A stretch of 19,565 nucleotides of DNA from JBNJEL01 sp051745835. Lineage in GTDB: Bacteria > Bacillota > Halanaerobiia > Halobacteroidales > Acetohalobiaceae. Positions within the stretch are counted from its first letter, which is position 1, and the number at the start of each line of letters is the position of its first letter. The notes under the pieces were generated by a model. The model ran no database searches. It worked only from the letters and a program-made list of their open reading frames with translations, and was not told the origin of the DNA. A program made the position numbers and the translations under genes. This document shows, piece by piece, positions 1 through 8,219 of the stretch. Location of the stretch: contig JBNJEL010000031.1 of the NCBI GenBank assembly GCA_051745835.1, positions 1 through 19,565 on the forward strand, in the 5' to 3' direction.

Positions 1-4
1 AAGT

Positions 5-2278
5 ATGAAAAAGGTCTGTTTAGTACTACTGATTACTCTATTAGTACTTAATTCATTAGCTGTAGGAGAAGTACTAGGAAATACGAGAGAAAAGAAAAGT
101 ATTAATATTGGTTTAATTTATGATGAAAGTAATGACTTTAATCAGTACTTATATACTAAACTAAAAAAAGAGATGGAGAAGATTTTAATTCCTAATTATC
201 AATTGAACTTTACTACAGAAACTGGAAGTGGTTTAACTGATTTAGAAGAGAAATTAGATGATTTTTTACAAGATAATGAGATTGATTTGGTAGTAACAGC
301 TGGAATGGCAAGCTCTCATTTAACACTTAAACGAAATGAGTTTAATAAACCGGTGATTGCTCCTTTTATAATTGATAATTACTTGTTATCAGATAAATTA
401 GATGCAGAAGATCAGACTGGAATTGCTAATTTAAACTTAATAACTTCGAAGCATTTACTGCGTAAGGAGTTAGAGACCTTTCAAGAATTGAAGGATTTTG
501 ATCAGCTTACTTTTTTAGCAGCTCCGTTAACTAAGAAGTTACTTCCTAATTTAGAGCATTATTTAGCAAATGAGTTAGAAGATATTTCGGTTGAAGTGCT
601 ATCAGTAACCGACACAACTTCTGCAGATTTAAGTAATAGTCAAGCCGTCTATCTTTCGCCGTTATTAAACTTAAAGCAGGAGCAATTAGAAAATCTAACA
701 GCCCAGTTGAAAAGAGAGAAGATACCGCTTTTTAGTAGTGTGGTTGATTCTTTATCTCAAGAGAGTAATCTATTAGCAGCTTATGCGCAACGTGAAGCTC
801 TACAACAGCGAGCTCGTATCGCAGCTTTGAATTTAGAATCTTACTTATTAGGTACTAAGGTTAGTCAGTTACCTATCTATACTACGGACCGCACTGAAGG
901 TACAGAACAGCTAATTATTAATTTACCGGTGGCAGAGGAGATAAATCTGCTGCCTAATTGGAAGCTGTTAGATCGAGCAGAATTAATTAATTCTGCTCAA
1001 GATAGCCGACGAATATCTTTAGATGATGCTGTCGAGAAGGCAGTTGATAATAACTTAGAGGTAGCAGTTAAAGATAAAGAAGAAAGGATTGCCCAATCTA
1101 AATTACAGCAGGCAGAAAATAATTTAAAGCCTCAGCTTGATTTGAAAACTACTTATACGAGGGTTCGTGAAGATAATGCTATTCGATCACAAGGGAAAAT
1201 TAAAGAGAAGACACATAGCGGTAGCGTTGAGTTAAAGCAGGTGCTTTTTGATGAACAGATTAATGCTCAGTCGGATATTCAGCAGAGCTTATATCAGCGG
1301 GCTCAAGCTACAGCTAAGGAAGAGCAGTGGGATATAATCTTATCTGCAATGACTAATTACTATAATGTACTGCGGATGAGAGCAGATGTTAATCTCCAAC
1401 AGGAGAATGTAGATTTAACGAAAGAGAATTTAGAGATAGCTCAGACGAAACAGCAGATTGGTTCAACAAGTCCAGCTGATACTTACCGTTGGCAGAGTGA
1501 GTTGGCAATGAATGATAGCTCTGTAACCCAAGCTAAACAGGAATTACAAGAGGTTAAGGATAATTTGAAACGAATTCTTAATTTGCCGCTTAATCAAAAG
1601 ATAACTACAAAAGAAGTGAAGCTAATGTCAGTAGTCGATCAGATTAAAGAACGATTTAAGGTTGCTAATCCTTGGCAGTTAGCTCAGGTAAGTGATCGGT
1701 TAGTTAAGTTAGGGCTTGAGAATTCAGTTGAATTAGAACAGCTTGATTATTCAATTCAGGCGCAGCAGCGTAGATTAAAGATGTTACAAAGGGATTTTTA
1801 TTTACCCGAGTTAGGACTGCAGGCTAATTATAAGTCTTACTTTGATGAGCGGGGAGCAGGTACTAAAGGATATTCTCCATCAATAGATGAGTGGAGTCTT
1901 GCTGTACAGGCTGACTTTTCGCTCTACGAAGGAGGTAATAAACAGGAGCGTTTAAATGAGGTTAAAGAGGAAATTAAGAAGTTAAAACAGCAGCGTCAAG
2001 CAGTAGTACAGAAGTTAGAGCAGCAGATTAGACAGCGAGTTCGTAATGTTAATACCCAGTATCGCAAGTACCAGAATACAGAGCAGGCGGTAGAGGCAGC
2101 TGCTAATAATTTAGATTTAGTCCGTGATGCCTACTCTAAAGGTAGCGCTTCAGTAGCTCAATTACTGGATGCTCAATCAGCTCTAATTAAGGCTAAACGT
2201 AAACGATCAACTATTAAGTATGATTTTTTAATTGCAGTAGCAGAAGCTAAGCGCTCTTTAGGTATATTAGAATTTTAA
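5..2278 (+). CDS. TolC-family outer-membrane efflux protein with N-terminal periplasmic-binding-like domain
   Basis: Probable outer-membrane channel of a tripartite efflux pump, 757 residues, against roughly 430-500 for a usual TolC protein. Residues 1-25 form a signal peptide (basic MKK, a leucine-rich core, then small residues). Residues about 31-335 resemble the ABC_sub_bind periplasmic-binding family: an 'IDLVVTAG' strand, an 'REKIPLFSS' strand, and the family-like ending 'GTKVSQLPI' then 'LIINLPVAEEINLLP'. Residues from about 337 onward are a TolC/OEP domain with two repeats, starting at 'ISLDDAVEKAVDNNLEV' and rich in Gln/Ala/Lys coiled-coil helices. The start lies four bases into the window, so its ribosome-binding site is not visible and a more upstream start cannot be excluded. 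It is followed 24-30 bases later by the membrane-fusion gene and then the RND pump, which supports the efflux role. The fusion is read from residue patterns, not from a profile search. The substrate is unknown. Confidence 0.85.
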   Translation: MKKVCLVLLITLLVLNSLAVGEVLGNTREKKSINIGLIYDESNDFNQYLYTKLKKEMEKILIPNYQLNFTTETGSGLTDLEEKLDDFLQDNEIDLVVTAGMASSHLTLKRNEFNKPVIAPFIIDNYLLSDKLDAEDQTGIANLNLITSKHLLRKELETFQELKDFDQLTFLAAPLTKKLLPNLEHYLANELEDISVEVLSVTDTTSADLSNSQAVYLSPLLNLKQEQLENLTAQLKREKIPLFSSVVDSLSQESNLLAAYAQREALQQRARIAALNLESYLLGTKVSQLPIYTTDRTEGTEQLIINLPVAEEINLLPNWKLLDRAELINSAQDSRRISLDDAVEKAVDNNLEVAVKDKEERIAQSKLQQAENNLKPQLDLKTTYTRVREDNAIRSQGKIKEKTHSGSVELKQVLFDEQINAQSDIQQSLYQRAQATAKEEQWDIILSAMTNYYNVLRMRADVNLQQENVDLTKENLEIAQTKQQIGSTSPADTYRWQSELAMNDSSVTQAKQELQEVKDNLKRILNLPLNQKITTKEVKLMSVVDQIKERFKVANPWQLAQVSDRLVKLGLENSVELEQLDYSIQAQQRRLKMLQRDFYLPELGLQANYKSYFDERGAGTKGYSPSIDEWSLAVQADFSLYEGGNKQERLNEVKEEIKKLKQQRQAVVQKLEQQIRQRVRNVNTQYRKYQNTEQAVEAAANNLDLVRDAYSKGSASVAQLLDAQSALIKAKRKRSTIKYDFLIAVAEAKRSLGILEF

Positions 2279-2308
2279 ATAAACTAGACTATTCGAGGAG
2301 GGATGATG

Positions 2309-3631
2309 GTGCGTAAATTAGTAGTGATAGTGATGATAGCAGTATTATCTTTGATGTTGGTAGGTTGTAGTGGACAACAGCAAGCTGAGGTTAGTCAGTC
2401 GATTAGACCAGTGCGCTACCAACAGATAACGAAGAGCAAGAACACTATAGAACGTACTTTTTCCGGTAGATTAAGACCGAGTATTAGCTCTAGACTCAGT
2501 TTTCGTATTGCTGGTCAGATAGATCAAATCTTAGTTGATTTGGGTGATCAAGTGGAAGAAGGAGAGCTATTAGCAGTATTAGATCAGAGTGATTATCGTC
2601 TTCAAGTCAAATCAGCAGCAGCTAATCTAAAGCAGGCTGAAGCTCGAATGGAAAGTTCGCGCTCTAGAGTAGCTCAAGCTAAGCAGAAACTAGCTCAGAT
2701 GAAAAGTAAGGTTGCTCAGGCTAAATCAGGAATAGCAAGTGCTGAAGCCAAAGTAGTAGAAGCAGCTGCTAATTATGAACGGAGTAGACAGCTCTATCAA
2801 AATGACAATATCTCTAAATCAGCCTACGATAAAGCAAGGTCAGCTCATCAGACAGCTCAATCTAAGTTAGAAGAAGCTCAAGCTCGTCTCACTGAAGCAA
2901 AAGCAGGACGAGAAGAGGCGGAAGCTGCTTTAAAAGGAGCTAAACAAGAGGTTAAATCGGCTGAAGAAGCAGTAGGAGGCTATCAGAAACAGTTAGAATT
3001 AGCTAAGTTAAAACTTAGTTATACTAAGCTGCGAGCTCCAAAGGCTGGTTCGATTGTAATGCAAAATCACGAGGTTAATGAGAATGTAGCAGCAGGGACT
3101 CCTGTTTTATTATTAAGTAGTGGGCAGAATTTAGAAGTTGAGCTTTCAGTTGCAGAAACTGCTATTAGTAAGATTAATCAAGGAGATACGGTAGAGATCT
3201 CTGTTTCGGCGCTGGATCGTCAACAGATTAAAGGTCGAGTAACAGAAGTAGGTGATGCGGCAGTTGATCAGGAAGTAACTTATCCGGTTAAAGTTACTCT
3301 AACAGAGAACATCTCTGAACTACGAGCAGGAATGACAGCTGAAGCTAAATTTGAGTTCGAATTATCAGCAGATAACTCGAGATTAATCGTTCCGGCTACG
3401 GCTGTGGGAGGCGATCAGCAGGGTAACTTTCTCTATTTGATTAAAGATGTACAAAATAACCGCGGTACAGTTAAGAAAGTACGAGTTCAAACCGGTAGTA
3501 TGTCTGCGGAAGGAATTACTATTAAGTCTGGTTTAGAAGCAGGGGAGTTAGTTGTTACCGCTGGAATTAGTAAGTTAACCGATGGACAGCAGGTTAAACT
3601 CTCAAATAAAGGGAAGGAGGAACGCGAGTGA
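2309..3631 (+). CDS. Efflux membrane-fusion (periplasmic adaptor) lipoprotein, HlyD/AcrA family
   Basis: Links the inner-membrane RND pump to the TolC-like channel across the periplasm. With a start at GTG 2309 the protein has 440 residues. An N-terminal signal ends in lipobox LVGC, with Cys20 as the expected lipidated residue. It is followed by a lipoyl half-domain (about 45-88, 'GQIDQILVDLGDQVEEGELLAVLD'-like), a long Ala/Gln/Lys/Glu coiled-coil hairpin (about 90-225), the second lipoyl half ('LRAPKAGSIV'), a beta-barrel and a membrane-proximal domain. In-frame starts exist at ATG 2303, ATG 2306 and GTG 2309. The AGGAGG at 2296-2301 lies 1, 4 and 7 bases from them, so GTG 2309 has the best spacing, although 2306 is possible. 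The stop codon overlaps the RND start by four bases (GTGA), implying translational coupling. Confidence 0.9.
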   Translation: MRKLVVIVMIAVLSLMLVGCSGQQQAEVSQSIRPVRYQQITKSKNTIERTFSGRLRPSISSRLSFRIAGQIDQILVDLGDQVEEGELLAVLDQSDYRLQVKSAAANLKQAEARMESSRSRVAQAKQKLAQMKSKVAQAKSGIASAEAKVVEAAANYERSRQLYQNDNISKSAYDKARSAHQTAQSKLEEAQARLTEAKAGREEAEAALKGAKQEVKSAEEAVGGYQKQLELAKLKLSYTKLRAPKAGSIVMQNHEVNENVAAGTPVLLLSSGQNLEVELSVAETAISKINQGDTVEISVSALDRQQIKGRVTEVGDAAVDQEVTYPVKVTLTENISELRAGMTAEAKFEFELSADNSRLIVPATAVGGDQQGNFLYLIKDVQNNRGTVKKVRVQTGSMSAEGITIKSGLEAGELVVTAGISKLTDGQQVKLSNKGKEERE

Positions 3632-6600
3632 ATTTAACTAAGCTAGCTATTGATAAGAAGTTTGTTACTATTTCTATAGCGGTATTAATACTGGTAATGG
3701 GATTGGTTACTTTCTTTAATCTACCGCGCGCTAAAGATCCCGGCTTTACTATTAGAACAGCGCGGATTACTACTATCTATCCGGGGGCTAGTCCTAAACG
3801 AATGTCTAATTTAGTTTCCGATAAGATTGAAGAGGTCGTTCAGGAGATGCCGGAGCTTGATTATGTAGAGAGTGAGAATAAGACTGGGGTTTCGATTGTT
3901 AATGTGCACATTAAAGAAGAGTATAGTGATTTACAGCCAATCTGGGAGCGAATGCGTAATAAGATAGATCGTATTAGATCTGAATTACCACAAGGAATTG
4001 TCAGCTTAAGGATTAATGATGAATTTGGTGATGTATTTGGAACTTTAATTGGTATTACAGGTGAGGGTTATTCTTACGCTGAGTTGAAAGAGATAGCTGA
4101 TGAGGTTAAGAATGAACTATTGATGGTTGAAGATGTGGCTAAAGTTGATATTTTGGGCGCTCAGGAGGAACGGGTCTTTATAAATTATGATAATGCCCGT
4201 TTAGCGGAGTTAGGGATTTCGCCTTATTATTTAAAGCAGGTACTGGATGATACAAATATTTTACAGCCCGGCGGTAAGATCTATAGCAAAGGTGAAGAGA
4301 TAGCCTTAGAACCGAGTGGGAACTTTACTTCGGTAGCTGATATTCGTAATACTGTAATTAATCTGCCGCAGCGAGAGAAGGTTGTCTACTTAAAAGATAT
4401 TGCTACTGTTAAACGAGGCTATGTTGATCCGCCTCAGGCTAAGACGATGGTGAATACAGATAAAAGTTTAGTAATAGCGGTCTCAATGGAAGAAGGCGGT
4501 AATATTACTGACTTAGGTACGACAATTAAGAAAAAGGTCGATTACTTTCAAAACCAATATCCGATTGGGGTTAATTTTGATTTTATTCATTACCAACCAC
4601 AAGAGGTTAATGACCAGGTTAATTCGTTTGTCTCTAATTTATTGCAGAGTATAGCAATTGTAATGTTGGTGATGTTGGTCTCACTTGGATTAAGAACAGG
4701 TTGGATAGTAGCTGCCTTAATTCCAACAGCGGTAGCTTCGACTATTTTGATTATGTCTGGGCTGGATATCGGACTTAATAAGGTTTCTTTAGCTTCATTG
4801 ATTATTTCGTTAGGTATTTTAGTCGATAATGCAATAGTGATGGCAGAGTCAATTATGGTTTCAATGGAAGAGGGAAAGTCGAGAATAGATGCTGCTGTGG
4901 AGTCAGCTAAGGAGCTTAAGATACCGCTGTTAATTGCTTCTTTGACTACTAGTGCTGCTTTCTTACCAATCTTTTTAGCTCAATCTAAGACTGGTGAATA
5001 TACGGCTGATTTATTTAAAGTGGTTACAACTACCCTCTTATCTTCTTGGATTATAGCATTGACCTTAATTCCGCTATTAGCTGTATTGTTTATTAAGGTT
5101 CAAGATAAGCCAGAAGATAAGGAACAGGATACTTATGATACCCCATTCTATGCTAAATATAGATCTATCTTACATACTATGCTCCAACATAAATTTGTAA
5201 CAGTATTGATTATTTTGATTCTATTTGGACTTTCAATTTACGGTATGAAGTTTGTACCCAAGCAGTTCTTTCCTGAATCTCCAGCCCGAGTGATGATGGC
5301 TGAATTAGAGTTTCCGAATGGGACTTCATTTGCTAAGACGGAGCAGATGGTAGAGGATCTTAATAATTACATTGCTAATCAGCTTCAAGTTAGTGATCAA
5401 CAACAAGATGTGGGACTGCTTAAGAAGATTTTAACCGGCGGTAGTGCAGTAGCTTATAAAGAGGAAGGGATCTTAGATTGGGGAACGTTTATTGGTCGTA
5501 GTGCACCGCGTTATACTCTTTCTTATAATCCGGAATCACTCAATCCCAGCCATGCTTATCTATTAATTAATACTACTTCCCGGGAAGTGATGCCTAAGAT
5601 TAAGCAAGCGATTGAGTCTTACTGTTTAACTCACTACCCCGAATTAAAAGCAACAGTGGAAAAACAACAGCAGGGTCCACCAGTTGAACGTCCAATTCAG
5701 GTGCGAGTAAAAGGTCAAGAGTTGGATAGATTATATGAATTAGTAGGTCAAGTAAAAGAGAAACTGCGCAGTATTGATGGTACGAAGAATATAGATGATA
5801 ACTGGGGTTTGAAAGCTAAGAAGCTGCGAATTAATATCGATCAGTCAAGATTAAAACAGGCAGGTTTATCTAATCTTGATGTAGCTGTTTCACTACAGAC
5901 GATGTTAAGCGGGCTTAGTTTAACGGAGTATCGGGAAGGAGATCAGATTATTCCGGTTAAGCTGCGTTCTGTTAGTGCGGATCGTAATGATCTAACGCGG
6001 TTAAAAACTAGTAGAGTTTATTCGCAGAATACGGGAAGATCAGTGCCACTACAGCAGGTAGCTGAGATTAAGACAGTCTGGGAAGCACCAATTAGATATA
6101 GGCGCGATGGACAAAAGACAATTACTGTTAATTCTGATCTGACAGCTGGTTATACTGCTACTGATGTTAATGAAAAGTTGATTCCGTGGTTGAAGAAACT
6201 AGAAGATAACTTAGAAGTAGGCTACTCTTTTGAATTAGGCGGAGAGATAGAGAGTTCTGGTGAGGCACAGCAGTCAATTCAAGAGAAGATACCATTAGGA
6301 GCTTTTGTGATTATCTTATTGCTGCTCTTACAGTTTAATTCTTTGAAACGACCATTGATTGTGCTATTAATTATTCCTTTAGAGCAGATTGGTATTACCT
6401 TAGGGCTTTTATTAACCGGTGTTTCTTACGGCTTTATGGGCTTTCTTGGTATGGTCTCTTTAGCAGGAATTGTGGTTAATAATGCGATAGTCTTAATTGA
6501 TCGAATTGAGTTAGAGATTAATCAATTTGGACGTGATCGAACTACAGCGATTATTGAAGCTTCACAGCGTAGATTACGACCAATTCTCTTGACTACAGCT

Positions 6601-6801
6601 ACTACTATCTGCGGAATGCTGCCGCTTTGGTTAGGAGAAGGAGTTCTATTTAAGACGATGGCAATTGCTATTATCTTTGGATTAGCTTTTGCTACTGTGT
6701 TGACCTTAGGAATTGTTCCTGTGCTCTACTCTATCTTCTATGGAGTTGAGTTTGATAATTATACTTACCAGCTAGATGAAGGTGAAACAATTAATTCCTA
6801 G
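3628..6801 (+). CDS. RND-family efflux transporter, inner-membrane pump
   Basis: Proton-driven RND permease of 1057 residues, the usual AcrB-like length, in the inner membrane. There is one membrane helix near residues 12-30, a large periplasmic loop, a helix cluster (about 335-490), a helix near 520-540, a second periplasmic loop and a final helix cluster (about 880-1040). The TM4 motif is 'LVDNAIVMAES' with Asp400-Asn401, and the TM10 motif is 'VVNNAIVLID' with Asn951-Asn952. Compared with AcrB, Asp407 is kept, while Asp408 and Lys940 are both Asn. That pattern matches a broad non-AcrB subclass of RND pumps in my recollection, so it is probably functional. The start is GTG 3628, with AAGGAGG at 3614-3620 seven bases upstream, overlapping the adaptor stop by four bases. 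The substrate cannot be told from sequence (drug, solvent, lipid or bile-like compound are all possible). Confidence 0.92.
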   Translation: MNLTKLAIDKKFVTISIAVLILVMGLVTFFNLPRAKDPGFTIRTARITTIYPGASPKRMSNLVSDKIEEVVQEMPELDYVESENKTGVSIVNVHIKEEYSDLQPIWERMRNKIDRIRSELPQGIVSLRINDEFGDVFGTLIGITGEGYSYAELKEIADEVKNELLMVEDVAKVDILGAQEERVFINYDNARLAELGISPYYLKQVLDDTNILQPGGKIYSKGEEIALEPSGNFTSVADIRNTVINLPQREKVVYLKDIATVKRGYVDPPQAKTMVNTDKSLVIAVSMEEGGNITDLGTTIKKKVDYFQNQYPIGVNFDFIHYQPQEVNDQVNSFVSNLLQSIAIVMLVMLVSLGLRTGWIVAALIPTAVASTILIMSGLDIGLNKVSLASLIISLGILVDNAIVMAESIMVSMEEGKSRIDAAVESAKELKIPLLIASLTTSAAFLPIFLAQSKTGEYTADLFKVVTTTLLSSWIIALTLIPLLAVLFIKVQDKPEDKEQDTYDTPFYAKYRSILHTMLQHKFVTVLIILILFGLSIYGMKFVPKQFFPESPARVMMAELEFPNGTSFAKTEQMVEDLNNYIANQLQVSDQQQDVGLLKKILTGGSAVAYKEEGILDWGTFIGRSAPRYTLSYNPESLNPSHAYLLINTTSREVMPKIKQAIESYCLTHYPELKATVEKQQQGPPVERPIQVRVKGQELDRLYELVGQVKEKLRSIDGTKNIDDNWGLKAKKLRINIDQSRLKQAGLSNLDVAVSLQTMLSGLSLTEYREGDQIIPVKLRSVSADRNDLTRLKTSRVYSQNTGRSVPLQQVAEIKTVWEAPIRYRRDGQKTITVNSDLTAGYTATDVNEKLIPWLKKLEDNLEVGYSFELGGEIESSGEAQQSIQEKIPLGAFVIILLLLLQFNSLKRPLIVLLIIPLEQIGITLGLLLTGVSYGFMGFLGMVSLAGIVVNNAIVLIDRIELEINQFGRDRTTAIIEASQRRLRPILLTTATTICGMLPLWLGEGVLFKTMAIAIIFGLAFATVLTLGIVPVLYSIFYGVEFDNYTYQLDEGETINS

Positions 6802-6811
6802 TCAAATTTTA

Positions 6812-6840
6812 CCCCTCTGAGATTAGTAGTCTCAGAGGGG
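6812..6840 (+). terminator. Intrinsic terminator of the efflux operon
   Basis: A perfect 11-bp stem, CCCCTCTGAGA (6812-6822) with TCTCAGAGGGG (6830-6840), and a 7-base loop. It begins 10 bases after the RND stop codon. The downstream tail is T-rich but broken by A (ATTATTATTTATTATTT). Upstream AAATTTTA would give a U-run for transcripts in the other direction, so it may act both ways. Confidence 0.85.
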
Positions 6841-6898
6841 ATTATTATTTATTATTTAGAAGAATGGTAGAGTATTAGTTTTAAGCAGAAGATGAATA

Positions 6899-6907
6899 TG
6901 TTATAAT
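6899..6907 (+). promoter_or_regulatory. Probable extended -10 promoter for the glycosylase-niaR transcript
   Basis: TGTTATAAT at 6899-6907 gives the extended -10 form TGnTATAAT. The region 17 bases upstream (TTTTAA, 6879-6884) is a poor -35, which is common for extended -10 promoters. It lies after the efflux terminator and about 80 bases before the GTG start at 6990, leaving a leader with no clear hairpin. Confidence 0.5.
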
Positions 6908-6989
6908 GATTTAGTAGTTAAATTGAGGATGTATTTTAGTTTTTTAATTAGCTTGTTGAATAAAAAGGTTCTACTTTAGGAGGTGGATT

Positions 6990-7577
6990 GTGCGGTTAGA
7001 TAAAGAATTTTACCAGCAGGATGCAGTTACTTTAGCGCAGGACTTATTAGGTACTCATCTAGTACGCGAAGTATCAGGAGAGAAAATAATTACTAAGATA
7101 GTGGAGACTGAAGCTTATGTAGGTCCTGAGGATAAGGCTTGTCATGCTTATGATAATAAGAAGACTGAGCGGACGAAAGTGATGTTTGCTAGTGGTGGGC
7201 AAGCGTATGTTTATCTGATTTATGGAATGTATCACTGTTTTAATGTTGTTTCCGGTAGTGAAAACAAACCAGAAGCAGTCTTAGTTAGAGCGGTAGAACC
7301 GGTAACTGGTTGGGAATTAATTAAACAGAATCGTGATATAAAGTCAGAGCGGTTAGTCGACTTAACTAATGGACCAGGCAAGCTATGTCAAGCATTAATG
7401 ATAGATAGAAGTTTCAGTGGTTATGACTTGATTACCGGGGATGAACTGTATTTAACTGCTGGAGAGAGTAAAGTTGATATAGTGACTGATAAGAGGATAA
7501 ATATTGATTATGCTGAGGAGTATCGGGATAAGTTATGGCGCTTTTATATTGCAGATAACGATTATGTGTCTCAATAA
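6990..7577 (+). CDS. 3-methyladenine DNA glycosylase (AAG/MPG family)
   Basis: Base-excision repair enzyme that removes alkylated purines such as 3-methyladenine from DNA. It has 195 residues, normal for the bacterial AAG family. The core motif 'VETEAYVGPEDKACHAY' gives the likely catalytic Glu41, with Tyr43 and His52 at the spacing of human AAG Glu125, Tyr127 and His136. The 'YVYLIYGMYHCFNVV' strand-helix and 'LTNGPGKLCQAL' motifs are also present. The start is GTG 6990, read as Met-Arg-Leu, with AGGAGGTG at 6978-6985. The next gene, niaR, begins 21 bases after the stop with its own ribosome-binding site, so the two are probably co-transcribed. The pairing with an NAD regulator may be incidental. 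Confidence 0.92.
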   Translation: MRLDKEFYQQDAVTLAQDLLGTHLVREVSGEKIITKIVETEAYVGPEDKACHAYDNKKTERTKVMFASGGQAYVYLIYGMYHCFNVVSGSENKPEAVLVRAVEPVTGWELIKQNRDIKSERLVDLTNGPGKLCQALMIDRSFSGYDLITGDELYLTAGESKVDIVTDKRINIDYAEEYRDKLWRFYIADNDYVSQ

Positions 7578-7598
7578 TTTAGTTAGGAGGAGAGAGTA

Positions 7599-8120
7599 AT
7601 GAAAGCAGAAGCACGTCGTGAAGCAATTTTAAACTTATTGTCAACGAAAGAGACTCCAGTAACAGGTTCAAAATTAGCAACTAAATTTGAAGTTAGTAGA
7701 CAGGTGATTGTGCAGGATATTGCACTACTACGAGCAGAGGGAAAAGAGATTGTAGCTACTTCTCAAGGCTATATTATGCCTGAAGAGCGGAGTAGTCAGT
7801 TTGTAAGTAGAACTCTTGCTTGTCAACATGATGGTACAGAGATTGCTGATGAGTTAGAGTTAATTATTAAACACGGAGGACGTGTGAAGGATGTAATTGT
7901 AGAGCATCCGATCTATGGAGAGCTAAAGGGGCTGTTGATGATTCAATCGACTACCGAACTGGAATCTTTTGTTGCTAAGACAGAGCAAGAGGAGGTTAAA
8001 CCACTTTTAACGTTAACCGAAGGAGTACATCTGCATACTATTGAAGCGTTGAATGAGGAAGTGTTAGATTCGATTGAGACTGCTTTGCAGGAGGCTGATT
8101 ACTTATTAGAAGATTATTAA
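7599..8120 (+). CDS. niaR: NiaR: nicotinate-responsive repressor of NAD biosynthesis (HTH plus 3H domain)
   Basis: Transcription repressor of 173 residues. Residues about 5-60 form a DeoR/BirA-type winged helix ('TGSKLATKFEVSRQVIVQDIALLRAEG'; the recognition helix is near 32-46). Residues about 70-172 are a 3H domain. The presumed metal-site residues are His77, Glu85, His144 and His146. Their spacing (H-x7-E and HxH) matches Thermotoga NiaR as I recall it; the remaining family histidine is probably His103 in 'VEHPIYGEL'. In this family nicotinic acid acts as co-repressor of NAD synthesis and uptake genes. The ATG at 7599 follows AGGAGG at 7585-7590. The gene sits just upstream of nadABC, the expected target, and a promoter with inverted repeats lies in between. 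Confidence 0.92.
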   Translation: MKAEARREAILNLLSTKETPVTGSKLATKFEVSRQVIVQDIALLRAEGKEIVATSQGYIMPEERSSQFVSRTLACQHDGTEIADELELIIKHGGRVKDVIVEHPIYGELKGLLMIQSTTELESFVAKTEQEEVKPLLTLTEGVHLHTIEALNEEVLDSIETALQEADYLLEDY

Positions 8121-8137
8121 CTCTTTTTTTGCTGACG

Positions 8138-8149
8138 GTGTAAAGACAC
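8138..8149. promoter_or_regulatory. Candidate operator half: inverted repeat GTGT-N4-ACAC
   Basis: A perfect 4-bp inverted repeat GTGT/ACAC around AAAG, ending one base before the -35 box of the nadA promoter. Being short, it could be chance. Position next to a NiaR-controlled-type promoter is the main reason to list it. I have not matched it to a published NiaR consensus. Confidence 0.35.
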
Positions 8150-8178
8150 TTGACATTACAAATGTTGACTTATACAAT
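8150..8178 (+). promoter_or_regulatory. Sigma-A promoter of the nadABC operon
   Basis: TTGACA (8150-8155), a 17-base spacer and TACAAT (8173-8178): a near-consensus promoter. It is 41 bases upstream of the nadA start and directly after niaR, so nadABC has its own transcription start separate from the niaR unit. Confidence 0.8.
8153..8165. promoter_or_regulatory. Candidate NiaR operator: ACATT-N3-AATGT inverted repeat
   Basis: A perfect 5-bp inverted repeat spanning the end of the -35 box and the promoter spacer. A repressor bound here would block RNA polymerase. It lies between niaR and nadA, the classic NiaR target. The operator call is inference from position and symmetry. Confidence 0.5.
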
Positions 8179-8219
8179 TAAGATAGTCGAAGTAGTGACA
8201 GAATATAGGAGGAGTTAAG

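Noticed and set aside
2303..2308. ATG 2303 as the start of the membrane-fusion protein
   Set aside because: Only one base separates it from AGGAGG. GTG 2309 has seven-base spacing and keeps the lipoprotein signal intact.
2630..2990. Repetitive Ala/Gln/Lys codons in the adaptor gene as a DNA repeat
   Set aside because: The repetition is explained by the heptad coiled-coil hairpin typical of membrane-fusion proteins. No exact tandem DNA repeat was seen.
3628..6801. Missing AcrB-type second Asp and Lys (Asn401, Asn951) in the RND pump as a sign of a broken pump
   Set aside because: The 'VDNAIV' and 'VVNNAIVLID' patterns are common in a broad RND subclass as I recall, and the gene is full length, so it is not evidence of inactivity.
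8124..8130. Seven-T run after niaR as an intrinsic terminator
   Set aside because: No convincing GC-containing stem precedes it. It may be part of the A/T-rich DNA upstream of the nadA promoter.
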